Shown: positions 7,549 to 16,927, numbered from the stretch's first letter. The stretch: DNA of 48,309 bases from Sphingomonadales bacterium (GCA_016872115.1 VHBC01000014.1:1-48309), one strand, 5' to 3'. Notes: generated by a model not told the origin, from the letters alone. Program-made: numbers and translations.

Positions 7549-8205
7549 TTAAAGTTGCATTTCGGGAACAAAATCGGGCACCACCATTTCACCTTCAGTC
7601 TTGGAAATGATTTCTTCGACACTAACGCCTGGAGCTCTTTCTAGCAAATGAAATTTACCCTCTTTGATTTCCAGTACTGCCAATTCAGTGACTACTTTTT
7701 TGACACAACCGACGCCAGTTAACGGCAAGGTGCAGGCTTTGAGAATTTTTGATTCACCTGCTTTGTTGCTGTGCATCATGGCAACTATAATATTTTCAGC
7801 TGAAGCCACTAAATCCATGGCGCCACCCATGCCTTTGACCATTTTGCCCGGTATTTTCCAGTTGGCGATATCTCCGTTTTGAGAGACTTCCATGGCGCCG
7901 AGCACAGTAAGTTGAACGTGTTGGCCTCGGATCATGGCAAATGAGGTGGCAGAATCAAAGAAAGAGGCGCCATTTCGCACGGTAATGGTTTGTTTTCCTG
8001 CGTTGATCAGGTCTGGATCTTCTTCGCCTTCGAAAGGAAAAGGGCCCATACCTAAAATGCCGTTTTCTGACTGAAACTCAACCTCGATTCCCTCTGGAAT
8101 GTAGTTGGCAACGAGTGTAGGAATACCGATACCTAGATTGACATACCAGCCATCCTTAAGTTCTTGTGCAATGCGTTTGGCAATGCCATTTTTATCGAGC
8201 GCCAT
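7549..8205 (-). CDS. scoB: 3-oxoacid CoA-transferase subunit B
   Basis: 218 residues from the ATG at 8205. A longer open frame to 8283 overlaps scoA and is not needed. CoA transferase family I beta subunit: WYVNLGIGIPTLVANYIP, then the active-site region FQSENGILGMGPFPFEGEEDPDLINAG with the SENG glutamate that forms the CoA thioester, and GGAMDL in the middle. With scoA it interconverts acyl-CoA and free 3-oxoacid (acetoacetate/succinyl-CoA type), feeding ketone-body or fatty acid use. Four bp separate it from the scoA stop. Confidence 0.92.
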   Translation of the reverse strand: MALDKNGIAKRIAQELKDGWYVNLGIGIPTLVANYIPEGIEVEFQSENGILGMGPFPFEGEEDPDLINAGKQTITVRNGASFFDSATSFAMIRGQHVQLTVLGAMEVSQNGDIANWKIPGKMVKGMGGAMDLVASAENIIVAMMHSNKAGESKILKACTLPLTGVGCVKKVVTELAVLEIKEGKFHLLERAPGVSVEEIISKTEGEMVVPDFVPEMQL

Positions 8206-8209
8206 TTGC

Positions 8210-8908
8210 TTATTGTTTTGTGCGAACAGTTCGTTGTTCGATGCGTTTTTCAAAATAATCGCCTTGGAAAATGCGCTGAACAAAAATTCCAGGCGTATGG
8301 ATATGGTTTGGGTCTAAGGTGCCGGCCGGAACCAACTCTTCAACTTCCGCGATGGTAATCTTACCAGCCATGGCCATCATAGGGTTGAAGTTGCGGGCGG
8401 TGGCTTTGTAAATGAGGTTGCCTTCGGTATCGCCTTTCCAAGCTTTTACAATTGCGTAATCGGCGGTGAGGGCAGACTCCAAAATATGCGGTTTGCCATT
8501 AAATATGCGAACTTCTTTACCTTCGGCAACTTCTGTTCCGTAACCCGCCGGTGTAAAAAATGCAGGAATTCCGGCACCCCCGGCACGGCAGCGTTCTGCC
8601 AATGAACCCTGCGGAATAAGGTCGACTTCGAGTTCTCCTGAGAGCATTTGACGCTCGAATTCATCGTTTTCACCAACGTAAGAACTGATCATTTTTTTGA
8701 CTTGTTTGGCTTGTAGTAATAAGCCAAGACCGAAATCATCGACGCCCGCATTATTGGAAATACACGTTAGGTTTTTAACGCCCATTTTGACAAGTTGCAC
8801 AATCGAATTTTCTGGTATTCCACATAAGCCGAATCCGCCAACCATTAGGGTCATGTCGTCTTGTATGCCTTCGAGTGCGGCTGAAGGGTCTTTCACTACT
8901 TTATTCAT
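8210..8908 (-). CDS. scoA: 3-oxoacid CoA-transferase subunit A
   Basis: 232 residues. CoA transferase alpha-subunit features: [18 protein letters not shown] with the glycine-rich CoA loop, [49 protein letters not shown], and a C-terminal [14 protein letters not shown]. Length is as expected. The start ATG lies 3 bp after the PBP1A stop, so it seems co-transcribed with cell-wall genes, an uncommon neighbourhood. The substrate type (succinyl-CoA:3-oxoacid versus acetoacetate:acetyl-CoA) cannot be fixed from sequence alone. Confidence 0.92.
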   Translation of the reverse strand: MNKVVKDPSAALEGIQDDMTLMVGGFGLCGIPENSIVQLVKMGVKNLTCISNNAGVDDFGLGLLLQAKQVKKMISSYVGENDEFERQMLSGELEVDLIPQGSLAERCRAGGAGIPAFFTPAGYGTEVAEGKEVRIFNGKPHILESALTADYAIVKAWKGDTEGNLIYKATARNFNPMMAMAGKITIAEVEELVPAGTLDPNHIHTPGIFVQRIFQGDYFEKRIEQRTVRTKQ

Positions 8909-8911
8909 GTG

Positions 8912-11419
8912 TTAAAATTCAAATGGGATTTCAGATTCGTCGACCGTTTCAGGTTGTGGTGCCGCCGTGCAGTCGTATACGGAAGGGTCGTAGTCTGCTG
9001 GTGGATCAAAATCTCGGGTAGACAGCGCTATGCCAGGATCTTTGTAGACTTTTTGCATGTAGTAGCCGTAGATTGGCAAGGCCATGCGGCCACCTTGGCC
9101 CCAGGTCATGCTTTTAAAGCGCACAGCGCGGTCTTCGGCGCCTACCCAAACACCCGTTACGAGCTCTGGGGTGATGCCCACAAACCAACCGTCTGAATTA
9201 TTTTGGGTGGTTCCTGTTTTTCCGGCTGTAGGCGCGCTAATGCCACCCCAACTGCGGCCGCCGCGCAAACTACCTGCGGTTCCAAAATTGACGACTCCTT
9301 TCATCATTTTGAGCATTTCGTAGGCAACAGTTGCGTTAAGTGCTTGTTCGCGGTATTCAGTGGCGCTGTAGATCACTTTGCCGTTGCGGTCTGTGATGCG
9401 TTCAATGAATGTAGGCCTGATGTAAATACCGTTGTTTGGAAACACACACTGGGCTGCCACCATTTGCAACAACGAGAGGTCCATACTTCCCAAACACATC
9501 GAGGGCACTACATCATTTGGATGCAGGTTGATCTCCATTTTTTTGAGGAGTTTCTCGATTTGATAGGGACCTCCTGTTTTTTGTACCGGATTAAAATTAC
9601 CCATGCGCCCCATGACGGCAACGGTAACTTTATTAGATGACTGTGCCAGACCATCGCGAACTGAAGGTGCAGCTGGCCCAGCAGGACAGTACTGGCCAAC
9701 CACTTTATTGGTATTGTGGTCGACGAGGTTTAGGCAGTATTCATCAGCAGAAAAACCTGTGCAGGGATTCACGACTTTCATAGAAAGCGCTGCAGCGTAT
9801 ACAAAGGGTTTAATGGTTGATCCTACTTGGCGCTTTCCTTGGCGAACGTGGTCGTAGCCAAAATGTTTAAAATTAATACCGCCAACCCAAGCCTTCACGA
9901 AGCCGGTGCGTGGGTCAATTGAAACCATGCCTGCATGTAAAAAGGCTTTGTAATAGCGGATAGAATCATTGGGGCTCATGACGGTATCGCGTTCGCCTTT
10001 GAGGCTAAAGACCGTCATTTCGACGGGCACATTGAATTCTTTGTTGATTTCGGCTTCCGATAAGCCAAGCGCAACTAATTTTTTGTAGCGATCAGAGTTG
10101 TGACGTGCTGAGGTCATGATTTGTTCTACGACTTCTTGCTTTATGCTGTTAGAGAAAGGATAGTTCTTAAGGCCTTTGTTATTGAGGTCAAACTGGGGCT
10201 GCAGTTCTTCGTTGATATGACGCTCAACGGCATCTTCGGCATAGCGCTGCAACGTTGGATTCAGCGTTGTGTAGATTTTTAAGCCGTCGGCATCGATATC
10301 ATAAGGGTTGCCATCTTCTCTGAGGTATTTAAAAGTACCATCAGCTTTTTTTGATAAGAGAATAGACTGTACTTCGGTTCGGAGCTCTTTGCGAAAATAA
10401 GGTGCCATTCCTTCTTTGTGGTCTAAGGAACGATAACGAACCACAATAGGGGTTTGAATAAGTTTGTTGTATTCCTCGCGGGAAATTTTCGAACGCAAGG
10501 CTTCATTTCCTTTTTCACTGTTTTTGAGCCATTGGTATAGTACTTGATTGCGGCGTGCATGGGCAACGGTAGAGTCAGCAGCGCGGGCAGTTAAAATTTC
10601 GGCTTTGGTGATTTGCCTGGCAGGTACGCCTTTACTTTCAGCTAGTTTTGCACGGTAGTTACGAATTTGATAGCTGTACGGATTGTAGATACTTGGGTTT
10701 TTACAAAGTCCAATTAAGGTAGCAGCCTCAGATTTACTGAGGTCTTTTGGCCGTTTGTCAAAGTAGACACGTGCTGCATTTTCGATGCCAACAGCATTGT
10801 ACAGGAAGTCAAACTGATTGAGGTACATGGTAATGATTTCCTCTTTTGTAAAGCGCTCCTCTAAACGTTTGGCAATAATGTTTTCGCGGGCCTTTTCGTT
10901 AACGCGGCGAAACTTTCCTAAAATGCCACCAACGTAAGGAAGTTCAAGGCGTGTGCCACTTGCTCTGGCAATTTCTTCGCGCTGACGCTGTTGGAAGGTA
11001 AAAAGCAATTTTGCTAACTGCTGAGGAATGGTGGAGGCGCCACCCGAGCGACCGAAAGAGGTAAAAGAACGTGCAAGCGCTCTAAAGTCAACTCCAGAGT
11101 GCTGAATAAAACGTTCATCTTCAGTTGAAATTAGGGCATCTGTGACATAAGGCGAAATTTCACGATATTTGACACTGGTGCGGTTCACTTGCCAAAAACG
11201 ACCAATAACGGTATCCTCTTTGACACTTTTTTTAGCTAAAATGAGGGATGCTTGGAGTTCTGGCGGGTTATCAAGCATAGAGACCGGCGGTAGGTCGTCT
11301 TCGGATTGTAACAAGAGCAAGCCTGCTACCAAAAAGAAAGGCAGCAAGGCAAAAATCCAGAACAATTTAGTAATTTGTTTTTGTTCTGTTTCGGATAATA
11401 AAGGTGCGTTTCTTTTCAT
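8912..11419 (-). CDS. Class A penicillin-binding protein 1A (glycosyltransferase/transpeptidase)
   Basis: 835 residues; mrcA/ponA-type. One N-terminal membrane anchor (about 20-40). GT51 glycosyltransferase domain with STEDERFIQHSGVDFRAL (catalytic Glu region) and GGASTIPQQLAKLLF. Transpeptidase domain with SxxK at GSTIKPF, SxN at QSSNKV and KTG at AGKTGTTQNNSDGWF. It polymerises and cross-links peptidoglycan in the periplasm. The GT motif reads STIPQQ where STITQQ is commoner. It follows rodA by 24 bp in the elongation operon, so it probably acts with the RodA-PBP2 elongasome. Confidence 0.93.
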   Translation of the reverse strand: MKRNAPLLSETEQKQITKLFWIFALLPFFLVAGLLLLQSEDDLPPVSMLDNPPELQASLILAKKSVKEDTVIGRFWQVNRTSVKYREISPYVTDALISTEDERFIQHSGVDFRALARSFTSFGRSGGASTIPQQLAKLLFTFQQRQREEIARASGTRLELPYVGGILGKFRRVNEKARENIIAKRLEERFTKEEIITMYLNQFDFLYNAVGIENAARVYFDKRPKDLSKSEAATLIGLCKNPSIYNPYSYQIRNYRAKLAESKGVPARQITKAEILTARAADSTVAHARRNQVLYQWLKNSEKGNEALRSKISREEYNKLIQTPIVVRYRSLDHKEGMAPYFRKELRTEVQSILLSKKADGTFKYLREDGNPYDIDADGLKIYTTLNPTLQRYAEDAVERHINEELQPQFDLNNKGLKNYPFSNSIKQEVVEQIMTSARHNSDRYKKLVALGLSEAEINKEFNVPVEMTVFSLKGERDTVMSPNDSIRYYKAFLHAGMVSIDPRTGFVKAWVGGINFKHFGYDHVRQGKRQVGSTIKPFVYAAALSMKVVNPCTGFSADEYCLNLVDHNTNKVVGQYCPAGPAAPSVRDGLAQSSNKVTVAVMGRMGNFNPVQKTGGPYQIEKLLKKMEINLHPNDVVPSMCLGSMDLSLLQMVAAQCVFPNNGIYIRPTFIERITDRNGKVIYSATEYREQALNATVAYEMLKMMKGVVNFGTAGSLRGGRSWGGISAPTAGKTGTTQNNSDGWFVGITPELVTGVWVGAEDRAVRFKSMTWGQGGRMALPIYGYYMQKVYKDPGIALSTRDFDPPADYDPSVYDCTAAPQPETVDESEIPFEF

Positions 11420-11443
11420 AGAATAAAATTAACTACTTATTGT

Positions 11444-12844
11444 TTAGCGAAGAACATCTTTTCGTTGTGCATCTAGTTTGAGGAGGATGAACATCATGAC
11501 ACTAAAAGACATCATGGAGGAACCACCGTAACTAAAGAAAGGTAAGGGAATCCCGATGACCGGTGCAAAGCCTATATTCATTCCAATGTTGATGGCAAAA
11601 TGATAAAATAGGATCATAGCAACACAATAGGCATAAATGCGGTTAAAGGCTGCGCGTTGACGTTCGGCGATAATAATAATGCGAAAAAGCATGAAGAAAT
11701 AAAGAAAAAACAAAACAAGCACCCCCACAAAACCCCATTCCTCGGCAAACGGACAGAAAATAAAGTCGGTTTCACTTTCGGGTACGTGGTTGGTACGCAT
11801 GCTAGAAACAGAAGCCTCGCGGTACCCTTTACCTAAGAAACCGCCAGAACCAACCGCAGCCATTGCTCTGTTGCGATTGTAGTCGTCGCCGTTGGGATCT
11901 TCACGCAGACCCAAAACCAGTTCAATGCGGTCTTTTTGGTGTTTTTTAAGCATGTCAAACCCAGTATCTACACCAAAACTAAGCCCCCCGGCTAATATGA
12001 GACCGAGTGAGAGCACGACCATCATTCGAGAGCGTTCTCTGCGCGTTGTAAAACGCTGCATGAGTAACCAAGAAACAACATAAATAAGCAGCAGGCCAAA
12101 CAAAACCAATGAAGATCCGCTCAATTGAAGCTCGGTGACAAAGAATGGCATGACAAAAACAACACTATCGAGTAAAAGCGTTACGACACTTAAAAAGAGT
12201 AAGGCAAATAAGATTGGAATAAAGTGAGAGCCAACCCAAGTTTCTTTGTATCGCACGCCAGGAATGGCATTGACAAAATTCAGAAGTATCGGGTCAAAGG
12301 TGAGCCCCTCTCGGTACATCACAAAAAGGAAGGAGGTGAATACAACAAATGTTCCGGCATCGGGCTGTAATAAAATGAGTCCCATAGGAATCAATAGAAT
12401 GCTGCTTGCGGTGAGTACTGTTCTGGTATTTTGTTGCTTCACAGTGAGTCCACTGATGTATTTGGCTAACAAGAGGGAGGTTGAAATTTTGGCAAATTCA
12501 GCGGGCTGCACACCAAAAGATCCTACCCCCAGCCATGCATGCGCACCGTGTACAGCAGGCATGAACAAGACCACAATTAAAAGTACGTGTGTCGATAGAT
12601 AAATTGGGATGGCAAAGCGGCGATAGATGTCTGAATCAATGAGAAATACCAAAAGCCCTAGGAACAATGAAAATAAAATCCAGAAAAGTTGTCGCCCATA
12701 TTTTTCTGAGAACGCAAAAAGCGATGGTGCTTCTTCGTTGTAGGCAACCGAATAAACTGTCGCTAAGCCCATCAAGAGCATCGTCATCAGGGCTCCAAAA
12801 AGGGACCAATCGAGGTGTTCGGTGAGGCTTTCTTGTTTGCGCAT
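11444..12844 (-). CDS. rodA: Rod shape-determining protein RodA (SEDS glycosyltransferase)
   Basis: 466 residues, about ten or more hydrophobic segments. SEDS family marks: AWLGVGSFGVQPAEFAKI, QPDAGTFVVF, the late motif ETDFIFCPFAEEWGF, and the C-terminal GIPLPFFSYGGSSMMS. It polymerises lipid II glycan strands during elongation, paired with PBP2. It is longer than E. coli RodA because of an extra membrane region around residues 210-280, common in this phylum. Its ATG shares one base with the mrdA stop (TGATG), which implies coupled translation and fits the RodA-PBP2 complex. Confidence 0.93.
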   Translation of the reverse strand: MRKQESLTEHLDWSLFGALMTMLLMGLATVYSVAYNEEAPSLFAFSEKYGRQLFWILFSLFLGLLVFLIDSDIYRRFAIPIYLSTHVLLIVVLFMPAVHGAHAWLGVGSFGVQPAEFAKISTSLLLAKYISGLTVKQQNTRTVLTASSILLIPMGLILLQPDAGTFVVFTSFLFVMYREGLTFDPILLNFVNAIPGVRYKETWVGSHFIPILFALLFLSVVTLLLDSVVFVMPFFVTELQLSGSSLVLFGLLLIYVVSWLLMQRFTTRRERSRMMVVLSLGLILAGGLSFGVDTGFDMLKKHQKDRIELVLGLREDPNGDDYNRNRAMAAVGSGGFLGKGYREASVSSMRTNHVPESETDFIFCPFAEEWGFVGVLVLFFLYFFMLFRIIIIAERQRAAFNRIYAYCVAMILFYHFAINIGMNIGFAPVIGIPLPFFSYGGSSMMSFSVMMFILLKLDAQRKDVLR

Positions 12845-14709
12845 CAGTTAGCAGTTTGAAAAGCAATTTGTGCTTCTAAAATTCGTTTTTCTTTGTCGGG
12901 GTCCGATACTTTTCCTTTGAGGTATTTCTCGATAATGAGCGAGGCTATTGGTGCTGCCCATGTGCCTCCCCATCCGGCGTTTTCTACGAATACGGCTACA
13001 GCAATTTTGGGCTTATTCATTGGCGCAAAAGCAAAAAATACAGAGTGGTCTTCTCCGTGTGGGTTTTGAACAGTCCCGGTCTTTCCACAGACCAGAATGT
13101 CATTTAGACGCGCCATTTTACCTGTACCTCCGGGCTCATTAACTACACGTCGCATTCCCTCGATGACCGGATCAAAGTGTTGGTAGTTGATCATGGTCCA
13201 GTGCTTTTTATTGAACTGAGCGAGGGCGCCCTTTTTGCCAATTGAGCGCACAAAATGAGGTGTGTAGTACCAACCTTTATTGGCAATAATGGCAACGATG
13301 TTGGCCATTTGAAGTGGCGTTAACTTGACCTCTCCTTGCCCGATTGAAATAGAGCGAATGGTAGAGAAAGCCCATGCATGATGACCATACCATTTGTCGT
13401 AAAATGCAGGATTCGGGATAAGCCCTGGTCTTTGGCCGCTGACGTCGGTATCAAAGATCTTACCCAAACCAAAACTGCGTATGTACTTGTACCATTTTTG
13501 AAGGCCATATTCGGCGTCCGCATTGGTGCTCCTTTTGACGCCTTGTTGAATAATGCGGCGAACCGCCATGTAGTAATAGGGATTACATGAGTATTGGATG
13601 GCCTCTGCAATATTGCGTGCCGTAGGGTGGTTATGACAGCCCACTAAGCTTTTGTCACATGGGAAACCCGAAGTGGCGGTAATAACGCCTTCTTGCATGG
13701 CGATGAGACTTTGAACTAACTTGAAGATGGAACCAGGCGGGTATTCTGCTTGCAAAGGTCTTGGAAACAATGGAAGGTTGAGATCTTTGGCAAGTTTTGG
13801 ATAATTTGCACTGATATTGCGTTTCCCGACAAGCAAATTGGGATCATAGGACGGCGCAGAAACCATACTTAAAATTTCTCCGCTTGAAGGTTCTATGGCA
13901 ACGATACAGCCTTTTTTCTTTTGCATCAGCCGTTCTCCATAAGATTGAAGTTCGACGTCCATGCCCATTTTTAGGGGTGGCGCTTGGTGTGCGGTGGTAT
14001 CGTACTTTCCATCGGCATAGGACTCAATAGCGTTATTAAGCGCAGAGGTTACAATGTATTTAATTCCTTTTACGCCCCTCAACTCTTTTTCATAGAAGCG
14101 TTCAATACCGGCGCGCCCAATATTGTTGCCTGGTTTGTAGAATGGATCTTCTTCGATTTCTTCTCGGTAAACCTCCGATAAGTAACCAAGGATGTTTGCC
14201 GCACTTTTGTACGGGTAATTGCGCGCACTGGTAGCTTCGTAATGGAATCCTTTGAAGTTAGAAAGATGCGGTGCAATTTTAGACATTTCTTCGAGGGTAA
14301 CTTCTTTGAGAAAAGGATAGGCTCTAATTTTTTGGTAGTTAAGCGTTCGTTTTCGGGTAATTTTATTGTAGTAAGTCCCCTCTCCTTCTACGATTTCCTT
14401 AAAGCGTGCGTGGACTTGCTTGGGTGTCCAGCCGATGAGTTTAGCCAAAGCAGCGGTGTCGAGATCCACGATACTATCCTCAACCATCATGAGGTTGTAG
14501 TAGGTCTGGTTTGTAACTATTTTTTTGTCGTTACGGTCAAAAATGACGCCTCTTGGCGGAAAAATGACTTTTCGTTTTTCGGCAATTTCTTGAGCGCGCA
14601 AAGTCCAGGTTTCATCAATGACCTGCATGTAAAAAAGCTTGATGAGGTAAACACTGATCATCAGGATGATGAAGCTTAGAATTACATTGCGGCGCGCTTC
14701 TAGATTCAT
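12844..14709 (-). CDS. mrdA: Penicillin-binding protein 2 (class B transpeptidase)
   Basis: 621 residues. N-terminal anchor (about 10-28), dimerisation/pedestal region with FPPRGVIFDRN and YPYKSAANILGYL, then the transpeptidase domain: SxxK at PPGSIFKLV, SxN at YSCNPYYY, KTG at CGKTGTVQNPHG followed by DHSVFFAFAP. It cross-links lateral-wall peptidoglycan together with RodA. The start overlaps the mreD stop by 4 bp (ATGA), and the stop overlaps the rodA start by 1 bp. Confidence 0.93.
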   Translation of the reverse strand: MNLEARRNVILSFIILMISVYLIKLFYMQVIDETWTLRAQEIAEKRKVIFPPRGVIFDRNDKKIVTNQTYYNLMMVEDSIVDLDTAALAKLIGWTPKQVHARFKEIVEGEGTYYNKITRKRTLNYQKIRAYPFLKEVTLEEMSKIAPHLSNFKGFHYEATSARNYPYKSAANILGYLSEVYREEIEEDPFYKPGNNIGRAGIERFYEKELRGVKGIKYIVTSALNNAIESYADGKYDTTAHQAPPLKMGMDVELQSYGERLMQKKKGCIVAIEPSSGEILSMVSAPSYDPNLLVGKRNISANYPKLAKDLNLPLFPRPLQAEYPPGSIFKLVQSLIAMQEGVITATSGFPCDKSLVGCHNHPTARNIAEAIQYSCNPYYYMAVRRIIQQGVKRSTNADAEYGLQKWYKYIRSFGLGKIFDTDVSGQRPGLIPNPAFYDKWYGHHAWAFSTIRSISIGQGEVKLTPLQMANIVAIIANKGWYYTPHFVRSIGKKGALAQFNKKHWTMINYQHFDPVIEGMRRVVNEPGGTGKMARLNDILVCGKTGTVQNPHGEDHSVFFAFAPMNKPKIAVAVFVENAGWGGTWAAPIASLIIEKYLKGKVSDPDKEKRILEAQIAFQTAN

Positions 14710-15221
14710 TTCTTTTGTTTGCTATTCAAAATGAAACTTTGCATTAACAGGGCAAGCAAGAAGGAGAATGCGCCGCTAAGGATGGTTTTTTGAAGGATAA
14801 ATCCGAAGCGGCCAATTTCGAATATCTCAAGTAAGAAAAACCAGAATGCGTGCAAGCCAAGAAGGATGGCATAGACAATCGAAAACCAACCCGATCCCAT
14901 GTCGTGCGCGGTGGGTTCTTTGAGCGGGTCGTAACCTTCGCGTGGGCCGTAGAATTTAAATACAATTGGACGCAAGTAGGCTAACAGTACAAGTGAAGAG
15001 GTATATAGTCCAAAGGTGTTTGAAAAAATATCAATAAAAAAGCCCATTAAAAAAGCCACACCCATGAGTGGAATGACGGTCAGTTCAAAGGGTAGCAACA
15101 TGATAAAAAGTGGTTGTATCATCAGATGAATACCAAAACCGATATTGAGTTGATTGAAGACCAACGCTTGCAAAAAGGTGAAAATGACAAAGCGGATGAT
15201 ATGTTTGTAAATATTGGTCAT
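14706..15221 (-). CDS. mreD: MreD-like rod shape protein
   Basis: 171 residues with about five hydrophobic segments and few soluble parts. Sequence conservation of MreD is low; the call rests on size, topology and position between mreC and mrdA, plus a typical first helix region (FLQALVFNQLNIGFGIHLMIQPLFIMLLPFE, residues about 15-45) and GFFIDIFSNTFGLYTS, the D-x-F-x-x-x-x-G pattern found in MreD. It is an inner-membrane component of the elongation complex, bridging MreC and PBP2. It abuts mreC directly and overlaps mrdA by 4 bp. Confidence 0.85.
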   Translation of the reverse strand: MTNIYKHIIRFVIFTFLQALVFNQLNIGFGIHLMIQPLFIMLLPFELTVIPLMGVAFLMGFFIDIFSNTFGLYTSSLVLLAYLRPIVFKFYGPREGYDPLKEPTAHDMGSGWFSIVYAILLGLHAFWFFLLEIFEIGRFGFILQKTILSGAFSFLLALLMQSFILNSKQKK

Positions 15222-16061
15222 TTAGTCTTCGTTTGGAATACGCGCCTCGAGCGCAGTTTGCTCGGCGAGGTGGATATTTTTAATGACGTAAACGCGTTGT
15301 AGACGACGGTAGTCTACGGCCAAGCGAATTTCCACTTTCCATAATGCTTGGCCTTCAATGGGTTCGGTATAACTTACTTTACCAACCGGAAGCCCTTTGG
15401 GGAAAATGCCTGATCCGCCGCGCGTTTCTACTTTCGACCATTTTTTAATCCGCAAGTCATTGTTGATGCCGGTAATCATGCCATAGCGAGGATCCCGACC
15501 ATCCCAAATCAGCAAGCCGGGCAAGTCAGATTTTTTCATGTGAATGTTTACATCAATATTGATATCTTCGGTGAGCACTGTTTTGACCAAGCTGTAATGT
15601 TCGCTGGCATAATGAATAACGCCTACAACCCCTTCGTGACAAAATACGCCCATACCGCGCTTAATGCCTTGTGCCGTGCCTACATTCAGCGTGAAATAGT
15701 TGTTTCTTCTACTCACGCTCGAGTTGATGACCTCAGCTGGAATATAGGTGTATTGTTGTTGGTATAGGGTGTCGTCGATTTTAAATTTATTGCGCGACAA
15801 CTGGTACATAAATTTAGGTTGCCTTTTGCGCCAATAGATGTTCTCCCATTGAAGTTGGGTATTATTTTTACTCAGGTTAAAATGTTTGGTGAGGTCGTGC
15901 TCCCATTCTAGGATTTGAATAGCAATGTCGTTGTTGGTCGTGAGGAACTGATTGCGCGGAAAACTGAGGTAGGTCACATACCAAGATAGCGCTAGAATTT
16001 GCAGCACAGCAAACACTAAAAAAATCCGGAAACGTTGCAAGAAAGCGATCAGATTGCGCAT
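15222..16061 (-). CDS. mreC: Rod shape-determining protein MreC
   Basis: 279 residues. One N-terminal membrane segment (about 12-30), then a coiled region, then the periplasmic beta-rich domain. MreC marks include PAEVINSSVSRRNNYFTLNVG, the GxxxGIKRGMGV-type loop and GVVGVIHYASEHYSLVKTVL. It organises PBP2 and RodA in the periplasm. It is the first gene of the run; a TACTTTTG box ends 5 nt before ATG. In many Bacteroidota mreB lies immediately upstream, but here the upstream gene is a divergent GNAT and no mreB is present in the window. Confidence 0.9.
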   Translation of the reverse strand: MRNLIAFLQRFRIFLVFAVLQILALSWYVTYLSFPRNQFLTTNNDIAIQILEWEHDLTKHFNLSKNNTQLQWENIYWRKRQPKFMYQLSRNKFKIDDTLYQQQYTYIPAEVINSSVSRRNNYFTLNVGTAQGIKRGMGVFCHEGVVGVIHYASEHYSLVKTVLTEDINIDVNIHMKKSDLPGLLIWDGRDPRYGMITGINNDLRIKKWSKVETRGGSGIFPKGLPVGKVSYTEPIEGQALWKVEIRLAVDYRRLQRVYVIKNIHLAEQTALEARIPNED

Positions 16062-16066
16062 AAAAA

Positions 16067-16074
16067 CAAAAGTA
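16067..16074 (-). promoter_or_regulatory. Putative -7 element of the mreC operon (TACTTTTG)
   Basis: On the minus strand TACTTTTG matches TAnnTTTG, with only TTTTT between it and the mreC ATG. A transcript from here would start at or almost at the start codon. Confidence 0.5.
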
Positions 16075-16114
16075 GTAATTCTGCCTGATTTTTTATCAGT
16101 ACAAAGTGATTGTG

Positions 16115-16122
16115 TACCTTCG
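16115..16122 (+). promoter_or_regulatory. Putative -7 element TACCTTCG before GNAT gene
   Basis: One mismatch to TAnnTTTG, 4 nt before the ATG at 16127. The same sequence context (TTCGTTTC) precedes the DUF1801 gene at 2711-2718. Confidence 0.4.
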
Positions 16123-16126
16123 TTTC

Positions 16127-16675
16127 ATGAAGACTTTTCAACCATTGTTAGCAACTTCTAGGCTCAACCTTATTTCTTTCGATCAAAGCACCTACGATTC
16201 TATTTTTTCCACATTTGAAAAAGCAGAAATCATGCAAATTTTTGGGCATCAAAATGACGAAGAATATGAACTCGAATGCAGCCGTTACAAAGGCGGATTT
16301 TCTACCTACAATTTAACTATTCAATTTTTTCAATTGGTCGAAAAATCTTCGGGTAATGTCATTGGTTGGGCGGGCTACCACTCGTGGGCAAAACAACATC
16401 ATCGCGCCGAACTTTTTTACAGCTTGAAAGCCGATGAATTCAAACGAAAAGGCTACATGACCGAAGCGCTCGAACCGATTTTGGCGTACGGTAAAAATGA
16501 AATGGAATTACACCGCATCGAAGCTTTTGTGGCTACCGATAATATTGCATCTAATCGCCTAATGGCCATTTTTGGCTTTCAAAAAGAAGCAACTATCAAA
16601 CACCGCTACCAGTTCGGCGATGAGGTCGATACTGACCACATGTACAGTTTATTTCCCAATTCATCTTTTCAATAA
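16127..16675 (+). CDS. GNAT-family N-acetyltransferase (RimJ/RimL-like)
   Basis: 182 residues from the ATG at 16127; the seven extra upstream codons cross the -7-like box. RimJ/RimL-type acetyltransferase fold: N-terminal TSRLNLISF, middle strand SGNVIGWAGYHSW, the acetyl-CoA loop region FKRKGYMTEALEPIL (variant of R/Q-x-x-G-x-G/A), and the late motif NIASNRLMAIFGFQKEATIK. It should acetylate a protein N-terminus or small amine; the target is unknown. Divergent from mreC, followed by a decayed fragment and a strong terminator. Confidence 0.88.
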   Translation: MKTFQPLLATSRLNLISFDQSTYDSIFSTFEKAEIMQIFGHQNDEEYELECSRYKGGFSTYNLTIQFFQLVEKSSGNVIGWAGYHSWAKQHHRAELFYSLKADEFKRKGYMTEALEPILAYGKNEMELHRIEAFVATDNIASNRLMAIFGFQKEATIKHRYQFGDEVDTDHMYSLFPNSSFQ

Positions 16676-16686
16676 AATCGATTCAT

Positions 16687-16927
16687 ATGACAAAAACAAT
16701 CCAAAAACTCGCCGGAGCAGGAAGCCCTTCCTTTCCATCTGGCCATACCTCAGAAGCTTTTGCTACAGCCTACTTTTGCTCCGGAGCCGCTGGTGGGCGC
16801 AGGTAGCGCTTGGTTGTGTCATGAATTGAATAAAAAGTATTTTGAGTGTTTACATGTCGATTGAAAAGTGGTCACCAGATTGCAACCCAGTTGGGGTATA
16901 AAAACGAACTCTTATCACGATTAAACG
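16687..16927 (+). pseudogene. Short remnant of a PAP2-type phosphatase gene
   Basis: From an ATG at 16687 the frame reads GAGSPSFPSGHTSEAFATAYF, containing the SxPSGH core of PAP2/class A acid phosphatases, then stops after about 39 codons at a TAG near 16804-16806. No other PAP2 motif (SR-x6-H-x3-D) is found in any frame, but another frame has a coding-like stretch (HQIATQLGYKNELLSRLN) close to the terminator. I read this as a gene reduced by internal deletion and frameshifts. The stretch 16676-17044 otherwise holds only two terminator hairpins. Confidence 0.45.

Noticed and set aside
8206..8283. Longer start for scoB at 8283
   Set aside because: It lies inside scoA and adds residues not found in beta subunits; the ATG at 8205 is 4 bp after the scoA stop.
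16572..16829. 85-codon frame overlapping the end of the GNAT gene
   Set aside because: Out of frame with the GNAT gene, with no coherent product; part of it reads the decayed PAP2 fragment in another frame.
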